Shown here one piece after another: positions 1 to 5,190 of a stretch of 5,190 nt of DNA. The position numbers and the translations under genes are program-made. The notes under the pieces were generated by a model. The model saw only the letters and a list, made by a program, of their open reading frames with translations. It did no database searches and was not told the DNA's origin. Positions within the stretch are counted from its first letter, which is position 1. The number at the start of each line of letters is the position of its first letter. This stretch comes from Methanobacterium sp. PtaU1.Bin097. GTDB taxonomy: Archaea; Methanobacteriota; Methanobacteria; Methanobacteriales; Methanobacteriaceae. The stretch covers positions 1-5,190 of the forward strand of contig MVQY01000058.1 of the NCBI GenBank assembly GCA_002067325.1, written 5' to 3'.

Positions 1-558
1 GTGGTGGGTGGTGGCAAGCCAGCACGCGACTACATCAGCATGGCCAGAGGTTTAGGAGCATCTGAAGCTCTATGTGATGATGTGGGTATCGATGTAACCC
101 GATTAAATGCCCGGCTACTCATCACCGCACTGGAAGATGCCGCTTACCCTAAAGTTCCACATAACTTTACAGAAGCCCTGGAATACTCACAGTCAGGGAA
201 ACTGGTGGTCATGGGAGGTACTGAACCCGCCCACAGTACAGATGCAGTGGGCAGTATTTTAGCCGAGTTTATAGGGGCTGATCTCCTTATAAACGCCACA
301 TCAGTGGATGGTCTCTACAATAAAGATCCCCAGAAATACAGTGACGCAGTTAAATTTGAGGAGATTACAGCCTCCGATATGATGGATCTCCTCTCAAATA
401 AGGATATCAAGGCGGGGACCTATGAATTCTTTGACCATACCGCTATTGGGATCATAAAAAGATCAAAAATAAAAACGGTAGTTGTAGATGGGAACGATCC
501 AGAAAACCTGCTTAAAGCAGTTTATGAAAAGATGGGGACCACCATTCTTCCGGAATGA
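1..558 (+). CDS. pyrH: UMP kinase, archaeal type (5' end cut by window edge)
   Basis: Uridylate kinase of the amino-acid-kinase fold. It phosphorylates UMP to UDP with ATP in the cytosol, the step leading to UTP and CTP. The 185 visible residues start at the glycine-rich nucleotide-binding loop (VVGGGK, residues 1-6). Next come the archaeal UMPK stretch DVGIDVTRLNA (27-37), the GGTEPAHSTDA loop (72-82) and the ATSVDGLYNKDP segment (99-110). A C-terminal FDHTA...KRSKIKTVVVDG block (144-164) completes the domain. Archaeal members are about 225 residues long, and the glycine loop normally sits about 40 residues in. The GTG at position 1 is therefore an internal valine codon and the true start lies upstream. 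The frame ends at TGA with a normal C-terminus. A DUF2116 gene follows in the same direction after 92 bases. Identification is firm; only the start is missing. Confidence 0.95.
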   Translation: MVGGGKPARDYISMARGLGASEALCDDVGIDVTRLNARLLITALEDAAYPKVPHNFTEALEYSQSGKLVVMGGTEPAHSTDAVGSILAEFIGADLLINATSVDGLYNKDPQKYSDAVKFEEITASDMMDLLSNKDIKAGTYEFFDHTAIGIIKRSKIKTVVVDGNDPENLLKAVYEKMGTTILPE

Positions 559-637
559 TTTATAAACAAAAAAAATTATTTGAAGCCAAAAATTAAAAGT
601 ACGATCAAAAAGGGGTTAATACATTAAAATCAATAAA

Positions 638-642
638 AGGAG
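638..642 (+). promoter_or_regulatory. Ribosome binding site of the DUF2116 gene
   Basis: AGGAG lies 8 bases before the ATG at 651 and fixes that start. The preceding spacer from 559 is A+T-rich. It holds TATA-like stretches (TTTATAAA at 559-566, ATTAAAAG near 592-599) that could drive the gene separately from pyrH, but none stands out enough to call. There is no clear terminator after pyrH. Confidence 0.7.
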
Positions 643-650
643 TTAATAAT

Positions 651-851
651 ATGGCAGTAGAACCACATAAACATTGTCCCGGCTGCGGCGCACCAATACC
701 CATGAATGAACGGTATTGTTCACCCCGATGCCAGCAGATAATTGCAGAAAACCAGAAAAAAGTTAAAAGAACCAGAAATTTTATCTACATTATATTTGCA
801 ATATTCATCATAGTCTGGCTTTATTTCATGTTAAGAGGCAGGCTGTTCTAG
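651..851 (+). CDS. DUF2116-type zinc-ribbon protein with C-terminal membrane helix
   Basis: A 66-residue protein. An N-terminal zinc ribbon has two cysteine pairs, CPGCG (residues 9-13) and YCSPRC (22-27), with the PIP motif of this family between them. A short charged segment rich in K, R and N follows (about 34-43). One strongly hydrophobic helix (about 44-61, IYIIFAIFIIVWLYFML) precedes the basic tail RGRLF. The layout predicts a single-pass membrane protein with the zinc ribbon in the cytoplasm, because the positive residues sit before the helix. It matches DUF2116, a family of small archaeal proteins of unknown function. It lies 92 bases downstream of pyrH on the same strand, with a good ribosome binding site, so it may be co-transcribed or have its own promoter. 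The family call is by pattern recognition. No biochemical role can be read from the sequence; a metal-binding membrane adaptor is only a guess. Confidence 0.85.
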   Translation: MAVEPHKHCPGCGAPIPMNERYCSPRCQQIIAENQKKVKRTRNFIYIIFAIFIIVWLYFMLRGRLF

Positions 852-853
852 AT

Positions 854-881
854 AAAAAAAATTAATTTTTTTAAATTTTAA
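854..881 (+). terminator. T-rich terminator between converging genes
   Basis: Three bases after the DUF2116 stop codon comes a perfect 18-base palindrome (A7-TTAA-T7, 854-871), which continues into TAAATTTTA. For the rightward transcript this gives an A-U hairpin ending in a U-rich run, as expected of archaeal oligo-U termination. Because it is symmetric, it could also stop leftward transcripts from the YtfJ-family gene. An A-U-only stem is weak, so the U-tract is probably the active part. Confidence 0.5.
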
Positions 882-964
882 GAACCAGGCAAGTAAGATA
901 TCCCTTTTTAAGGACGTTAAGGAAGTATGATACCCATTTTAAGGAACTAGGGAGGTACGATATC
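873..964 (-). repeat. Three-copy degenerate tandem repeat (~31 bp) overlapping a stop codon
   Basis: On the minus strand three adjacent units begin GATATC (964), GGTATC (934) and GATATC (902), with lengths 30, 32 and about 30 bases. Each then reads (G/A/T)TAC(C/T)T(C/G)C(C/T)T(A/G)(G/A) and ends in a (C)CTTAAAA core. Unit 1 contains the last codons and the TAG stop of the YtfJ-family gene. Unit 2 lies in the same frame and repeats that tail as GIILP followed by TAA at 919-917. In the first 18 bases units 1 and 2 differ at five positions, all transitions; unit 3 differs from unit 1 at about four of the first 20. The pattern looks like an old tandem duplication of the gene's 3' end. Unit 3 partly overlaps the terminator region. 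Confidence 0.6.
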
Positions 965-1369
965 TTCCAGTCCTTTCCTCATTTGTTCCCTTTTTTCTTC
1001 GTTTTTCTTCTGTCTTTCCCGCCATTCGTTAAGGAATTCCAGGGCAAGCTCGCTTATTTCACTTATAGCTGTATTTAGGGGTTCTTGAGATTTTAAGGAT
1101 ATTACTTCGATTTGTTCAGGGCCTTCAACATTTTTATTTATAACCACGAAGGCAATAGGTTCAACAGCAGCCCCTCCACCAGCACCAAGGCCTTGATATC
1201 CCTTTACTGGACTATCCTGGCCTGTTCCAGCACCAAAACCCATTCCAATTCGGGTTATGGGAATTAAAGTTCTTCCATCACTTTCTATTGGTTCGCCTAT
1301 TACATTATCCATGCTTAAAACTTTTAAAAGCCCTTCTAAAGTTGAATTTATAGGATCTACATCGGTCAC
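947..1369 (-). CDS. GerW/YtfJ-family protein
   Basis: A 140-residue soluble protein that I recognise as the GerW/YtfJ (sporulation YtfJ) family. The helical N-terminus (MTDVDPINSTLEGLLKVL) leads to the family signature: VIGEPIESDGRTLIPITRIGMGFGAG (about residues 23-48), then the glycine-rich GYQGLGAGGGAAVEPIAFVVI (57-77). The C-terminal third (about 95-135) is helical and highly charged (EWRERQKKNEEKREQMRKG) and probably forms a coiled coil. In Bacillus the family was named for a spore and germination protein. Homologues in non-sporing bacteria and methanogens have no settled role, so a spore function should not be assumed here. The GTG start is chosen because GGAGG sits 7 bases before it; the ATG at 1383-1381 is in another frame and stops within six codons. 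There is no signal peptide or membrane helix. The stop codon lies inside a tandem repeat. Confidence 0.85.
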   Translation of the reverse strand: MTDVDPINSTLEGLLKVLSMDNVIGEPIESDGRTLIPITRIGMGFGAGTGQDSPVKGYQGLGAGGGAAVEPIAFVVINKNVEGPEQIEVISLKSQEPLNTAISEISELALEFLNEWRERQKKNEEKREQMRKGLEDIVPP

Positions 1370-1376
1370 TCCAATT

Positions 1377-1381
1377 CCTCC
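1377..1381 (-). promoter_or_regulatory. Ribosome binding site deciding a GTG start
   Basis: On the minus strand GGAGG is followed by 7 bases and then GTG at 1369. No in-frame ATG has a comparable site, so this supports the rarer GTG start of the YtfJ-family gene. Confidence 0.75.
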
Positions 1382-1422
1382 ATGAATGTTATGAAATAGA
1401 TATGTTATATGTAATTTCTTGT

Positions 1423-1430
1423 AAATATAT
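1423..1430 (-). promoter_or_regulatory. Candidate TATA element of the YtfJ-family gene
   Basis: The minus strand reads ATATATTT here. A transcript starting about 25 bases downstream (near 1400) would give a leader of about 30 bases with the GGAGG site correctly placed. Other TATA-like strings are nearby in this A+T-rich spacer, so the choice is tentative. Confidence 0.25.
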
Positions 1431-1435
1431 GGAGG

Positions 1436-1445
1436 TTTATAAAAA
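1436..1445 (+). promoter_or_regulatory. Candidate rightward TATA element
   Basis: TTTATAAAAA lies about 35-45 bases before the ATG at 1481. Archaeal spacing would put transcription start at about 1465-1472, just before a GGGGTT ribosome-binding-like sequence (1471-1476). It would serve the decayed small ORF that follows. Confidence 0.3.
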
Positions 1446-1452
1446 TAAATAT

Positions 1453-1470
1453 AATGTTTATGTAAACGTT
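1453..1470. promoter_or_regulatory. Imperfect palindrome, possible operator
   Basis: AATGTTTATGTAAACGTT is an 18-base palindrome with arms of 8 bases matching at 7 positions around a central TG. It lies between the rightward TATA-like element and the ATG of the decayed ORF, where an archaeal repressor would block initiation. A+T-rich palindromes also arise by chance, and no second copy was found in the window. Confidence 0.25.
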
Positions 1471-1480
1471 GGGGTTAGAA

Positions 1481-1644
1481 ATGGATTATAAAAAGTTTAA
1501 ATATTCGCTGGTGAATATCAGGATGGTAATATTAAACCACTGTACTCACCTGATTCAAAGGATTTTACTGACGGGGACTGTGTGGTTGTGATGCACCTGG
1601 GATGATTACTTGAAACTCATGAAATATTAAAGAGAAGGGTTTAA
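1481..1644 (+). pseudogene. Remnant of a small gene (frameshift plus internal stop)
   Basis: A small ORF of about 54 codons seems to have decayed here. It starts ATG at 1481, five bases after GGGGT, as MDYKKF. At about 1499-1501 the frame must shift by one base. It then reads IFAGEYQDGNIKPLYSPD (1501-1554) and SKDFTDGDCVVVMHLG (1555-1602). An in-frame TGA (1603-1605) interrupts it, and LLETHEILKRRV runs on to TAA at 1642-1644. The composition is protein-like, whereas the intact 37-codon reading from the same ATG is not convincing. The pattern (acidic/aromatic)-Y-x-D/N-G-x-x-K-P-L followed by a D-G-D-x-V-V-V strand loosely recalls the small DUF104 / AF2212-like antitoxin-type beta proteins. 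That resemblance is weak and I would not name the gene from it. The parent function is unknown. Confidence 0.4.
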
Positions 1645-1676
1645 AATAAGTTCTTGATTTATTTATCTCTTAATAT
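1624..1676. repeat. Inverted repeat downstream of the sensor kinase
   Basis: ATATTAAAGAGA (1624-1635) pairs with TCTCTTAATAT (1666-1676), an 11-base-pair stem with one bulged A and a 30-base loop. It begins five bases beyond the kinase stop codon and could end that transcript or protect its 3' end. The left arm also covers the last codons of the decayed small ORF. The stem is A-U rich, so it is only moderately stable. Confidence 0.35.
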
Positions 1677-1681
1677 AAAAT

Positions 1682-4012
1682 TTAACCGTTAATATTAATC
1701 TTAGGAAGTTCGAAATAAAAGGTAGAACCTTTCCAGAGTTCTGATTCTACCCAGATTTTCCCGTTATGCCTTTCCACAATTCTTTTACAGATGGCCAGAC
1801 CTATACCTGTCCCCTCGTATTCTTCCCTGGTATGCAGCCTTTTGAAGATCCTGAATATCTGTTCCTGATACTGGGGGTCGATGCCTATTCCTTCATCTTT
1901 CACACAGAATAGCCATTGTTCTTTCTGTTCTTCTGCAGAGATATGGATCCGGGGTGGTCCTTCACCACAGAATTTAATGGCGTTGGCTATCAGGTTCTGT
2001 AGTAACTGGTTGATCTGGGAAGGGTCGGCCTTTACAACTGGCAGGGAATCATAGGAAATATGGGCTTTGTTATAAGTTATGGATGTTTTTAAATTGTTTA
2101 AAACATCATTTAAAGCAACGTCCATTATTACCGGTTCAAATTCTCTGGCCTGGGTGTTCAGCCGTGAAAATGCCAGTAGATCATCTATCAGGTCCTTCAT
2201 CCGCTGAGCCCCATCTATGATGAAATCGATATAATCGTCGGCATCCTCATCCAGCTTACCTTTATAACGCCGCTTCAACAACTGGGTGAAGCTACCCACC
2301 ATTCTAAGCGGCTCCTGCAGGTCGTGGGAGGCCACATAGGCGAACTGTTCCAGCTCCCGGTTGGAGGTCTTTAATTTTTCAACCATATCGGTAAGATGGT
2401 TTTGAGTGATTATGAGCTCCTCATTGGCCGTCTTAAGTTCTTCGGTGGTGGCCATCAATTCTTCATTAGTAGCGCTGAGCTCCTCAGTGAGCTGTTTTTC
2501 CATTTCCAGCAGTTCTTGTTTGTGTTCTTCAGCTTTCTGTCTTTCTGTGATGTCGTGTACCATTCCCATGGATCGTATTATCTGGCCGGATTCATCCCGG
2601 AAGTGGGTGCATTTTTCCTGCACCGTGCGAACCTCACCAGTAGATTTTTTTACCGCCCGATGTACGATTTCGTAGCCATCTCTGTTTTCATGTAGAGAAC
2701 TGTTGTATGTTTCATCCACCTCTTTTCGATCATCAGGATGTACTCTTTCAAGGAATGCCTCGTAAGTCGCAGCAAATTCCTGTGGCTGCAGTCCAAATAT
2801 TCTATACACCTCATCCGACCAAAATAGATGGTTATTTACTAAATCAAGCTCCCAACTACCGAGTTTAGCTATTTTTTGTGATCGATTTAGCATATCTTCG
2901 CTTTCTTGAAGCTTCTGGTTGAATTTAACCAGATATTCCTTCTGCTGCTCCAATGCTTTATTAGAAGCCTTAAGTTCGGCAGCAAGTTGTTGTTCATTTT
3001 CTAACAATTTCAGGTTCTGTCTCTGTGTTTTTTTACGTTTGTTGATATCTGTGACGAAAGAGTAATAATATTGGGGTGTTCCGTCTTCATTTCTAATCAG
3101 GTGCACCAACCGTTCCACTGGAACTCTGGTGCCATCCCTTCGGATATATTCCTTTTCATATCTTACCGGGCGACCGGTGGTGTTGAGTTCTTCCAGCTTT
3201 ACTTGTTCTTTTTCCCAGAATTCTTCTGGTGTGAGAGTCTTGGACCGGTCAGTCTTATCGAGCTCTTCCCCAGTGTATCCTATAAGACCCTCAAATGCCT
3301 GATTAGCCATTACCAGCCGTCCATCAGGGTATTCTACACTAAAAGGTTGGGCTGAAAATTCTATGGCATTGGCGAAAAACTTTTCCCTTTCTTTAACTTT
3401 CTCTAAAGTTTCCCTGGTCTTTTTGTGTCTGGTATTTTCAACCAGCGTCCAATCACCTCCACGCTTTATCAGGGTGAATTGGTGATTGTTCACCACATCG
3501 ATTATCTCGTTGGCATCACAATTCTCTAGAGGATAAGTGCACACAGCCATTATTTGTAATCTACCAATGACTTTATCCAGTTTTTCTTCATAATCAACGA
3601 AGTCATCCCAGTTTTCTTTCTCTAACCAGAAAGTATTCCCGGTAACTCTTAAACCTTCATACCCTCGATCCAAGGCTTTATCCAGTTTTTCCACCCAGCC
3701 ATTTAACACCCTCCCCGAGGTGAAACCACCATCTTCAATATACCATTCATCATACGGGATGATTTCAATCTGTTTTTTATCCAGATACTCTTTTATATCT
3801 GGCCTCACTTTCCGTAGTGATTCTATAGCCTCTTCTACACCTAAAGGTTCGGAGGTGACCCACATACAAAATTCATTATTTTCTAAACCAGCTTTAAAAT
3901 AAGGAACTAGGATATCAGTTAGATCTTCCTTAGTCTGATAGAACTGGCAGAAATGAGTCCCCCAAGGCACATCACCAATGATATCTACACCCGACCTTCT
4001 AAGCACACCCAT
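1682..4012 (-). CDS. MEDS-PAS-PAS sensor histidine kinase
   Basis: A 776-residue cytoplasmic hybrid-input kinase with no membrane segment or signal peptide. Residues about 9-190 are a MEDS domain (GTHFCQFY at 18-25, then WVTSEPL, the IIPYDEWY segment and RVTGNTFWL). PAS domain 1 spans about 210-325 and PAS domain 2 about 378-490 (HPDDR at 425-429), with coiled coils at about 333-375 and 492-555. The HisKA H-box is SHDLQEPLR with the phospho-accepting histidine at 563. The ATPase domain has the N-box NLIANAIKF (673-681), G1 DEGIG (706-710), the F-box-like IFRIFKRL (719-726) and G2 GTGIGLA (734-740). All catalytic motifs look intact. It should autophosphorylate and pass phosphate to a separate partner, because no receiver domain is present and no response regulator is in view. 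The signal is unknown; the MEDS domain was named from methanogens and the methylotroph regulator DcmR. AGGAG 8 bases upstream supports the ATG at 4012. Confidence 0.95.
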   Translation of the reverse strand: MGVLRRSGVDIIGDVPWGTHFCQFYQTKEDLTDILVPYFKAGLENNEFCMWVTSEPLGVEEAIESLRKVRPDIKEYLDKKQIEIIPYDEWYIEDGGFTSGRVLNGWVEKLDKALDRGYEGLRVTGNTFWLEKENWDDFVDYEEKLDKVIGRLQIMAVCTYPLENCDANEIIDVVNNHQFTLIKRGGDWTLVENTRHKKTRETLEKVKEREKFFANAIEFSAQPFSVEYPDGRLVMANQAFEGLIGYTGEELDKTDRSKTLTPEEFWEKEQVKLEELNTTGRPVRYEKEYIRRDGTRVPVERLVHLIRNEDGTPQYYYSFVTDINKRKKTQRQNLKLLENEQQLAAELKASNKALEQQKEYLVKFNQKLQESEDMLNRSQKIAKLGSWELDLVNNHLFWSDEVYRIFGLQPQEFAATYEAFLERVHPDDRKEVDETYNSSLHENRDGYEIVHRAVKKSTGEVRTVQEKCTHFRDESGQIIRSMGMVHDITERQKAEEHKQELLEMEKQLTEELSATNEELMATTEELKTANEELIITQNHLTDMVEKLKTSNRELEQFAYVASHDLQEPLRMVGSFTQLLKRRYKGKLDEDADDYIDFIIDGAQRMKDLIDDLLAFSRLNTQAREFEPVIMDVALNDVLNNLKTSITYNKAHISYDSLPVVKADPSQINQLLQNLIANAIKFCGEGPPRIHISAEEQKEQWLFCVKDEGIGIDPQYQEQIFRIFKRLHTREEYEGTGIGLAICKRIVERHNGKIWVESELWKGSTFYFELPKINING

Positions 4013-4020
4013 GGAAAATT

Positions 4021-4025
4021 CTCCT
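4021..4025 (-). promoter_or_regulatory. Ribosome binding site of the sensor kinase
   Basis: The minus strand reads AGGAG 8 bases before the ATG at 4012, which fixes the kinase start just ahead of the MEDS domain. Confidence 0.7.
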
Positions 4026-4050
4026 GAGCTTTAAAATTTAAAAGTTCACT

Positions 4051-4058
4051 CATATATC
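4051..4058 (-). promoter_or_regulatory. Candidate TATA element of the sensor kinase
   Basis: The minus strand reads GATATATG about 39-46 bases before the start codon. Archaeal spacing would place transcription start near 4028-4032, giving a short leader that just contains the AGGAG site. TTATTTAAT, about 15 bases further upstream, is an alternative. The spacer between tfb and this gene (213 bases) shows no other gene. Confidence 0.25.
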
Positions 4059-4174
4059 TTGTTGGGTATTAAATAATGATTTCTAAAAAAATTTTTCACA
4101 AATAAAAAATCCTACTGGGTTTTAAATAAGCACATAATAATGAGAATCTAATAATTCAAATTAAAATAAAGAAT

Positions 4175-4219
4175 AAAAAAACAGATTTCAGGCCTAAAAA
4201 AAGAAGACCTGTAAAAAAA
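4175..4219 (-). terminator. tfb terminator: stem-loop with three oligo-U tracts
   Basis: Directly after the tfb stop, the minus strand carries three T7 runs: 4219-4213, 4202-4196 and 4181-4175. The middle run lies in the 9-base loop of a 7-base-pair stem, CAGGTCT (4211-4205) against AGGCCTG (4195-4189), with one G-U pair. The third run follows seven bases after the stem. A G/C-containing hairpin plus repeated U tracts is a strong archaeal termination signal. It argues that tfb and the downstream kinase are separate transcription units. Confidence 0.65.
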
Positions 4220-4225
4220 GGAGTT

Positions 4226-5190
<965 letters not shown>

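Larger units (their letters stand above)
1370..1681. other. Spacer without an intact gene
   Basis: This 312-base stretch separates the 5' end of the YtfJ-family gene from the 3' end of the sensor kinase. The left part (1370-1480) is about three-quarters A+T and should hold the promoter of the YtfJ-family gene plus a TATA-like element facing right. The right part (1481-1644) has the composition of coding DNA but is interrupted, and an inverted repeat (1624-1676) follows. No tRNA, rRNA or recognisable structured RNA was seen. Confidence 0.6.

Noticed and set aside
947..949. TAG as a pyrrolysine codon extending the YtfJ-family protein
   Set aside because: Pyrrolysine use is known from Methanosarcina-type organisms, not expected in Methanobacteriales, and the extension would be only a repeat-derived tail.
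873..964. CRISPR array
   Set aside because: The units are directly adjacent with no spacers, are degenerate, and overlap a coding sequence.
1481..1591. Intact short reading from the ATG at 1481 in its own frame
   Set aside because: After the first six or seven residues it reads less like protein than the shifted frame, so a frameshifted remnant explains the region better.
1603..1605. TGA as a selenocysteine codon in the small ORF
   Set aside because: The ORF also needs a separate frameshift, the context resembles no known selenoprotein, and no SECIS-like hairpin is apparent.
2396..2695. Overlapping plus-strand ORFs antisense to the kinase (also at 3071-3355 and 3720-3902)
   Set aside because: Their compositions (runs of S, F and L) mirror the kinase codons on the other strand. 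None has a ribosome binding site or a family signature.

Overview
The window looks like chromosomal DNA of a methanogenic archaeon, most likely from the order Methanobacteriales (Methanobacterium-like). Four things point there: an archaeal transcription factor B, a UMP kinase of the archaeal type, a DUF2116 zinc-ribbon/membrane mini-protein, and a sensor kinase that begins with a MEDS domain, a domain frequent in methanogens. The spacers are very A+T-rich with oligo-T tracts and TATA-like elements, and several genes carry GGAG-type ribosome binding sites, which also fits. This placement rests on recognising families by eye, not on a database search.

Layout. Positions 1-851 read rightward: the 3' part of pyrH (UMP kinase; about 40 N-terminal residues lie outside the window) and a 66-residue zinc-ribbon membrane protein. 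Positions 947-5190 read leftward. From right to left they hold tfb (5' end at or beyond the window edge), a 776-residue MEDS-PAS-PAS histidine kinase, and a GerW/YtfJ-family protein. The two groups converge at about 852-946, where a T-rich terminator meets a three-copy degenerate repeat that runs into the stop codon of the YtfJ-family gene. The 1370-1681 spacer has no intact gene. It does hold what looks like a small decayed rightward ORF with its own TATA-like element and ribosome binding site.

Working together. These are mostly housekeeping or stand-alone genes: pyrimidine nucleotide synthesis, general transcription initiation, an uncharacterised membrane mini-protein, a cytoplasmic sensor kinase with no response regulator in view, and a YtfJ-family protein of unknown archaeal function. 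The leftward genes are separated by 213 and 312 bases and probably form separate transcription units; tfb has a convincing stem-loop and oligo-U terminator.

I do not see a new multi-gene system. The most interesting items are the tandem repeat that duplicates the 3' end of the YtfJ-family gene, the decayed mini-gene, and the orphan MEDS kinase beside tfb.
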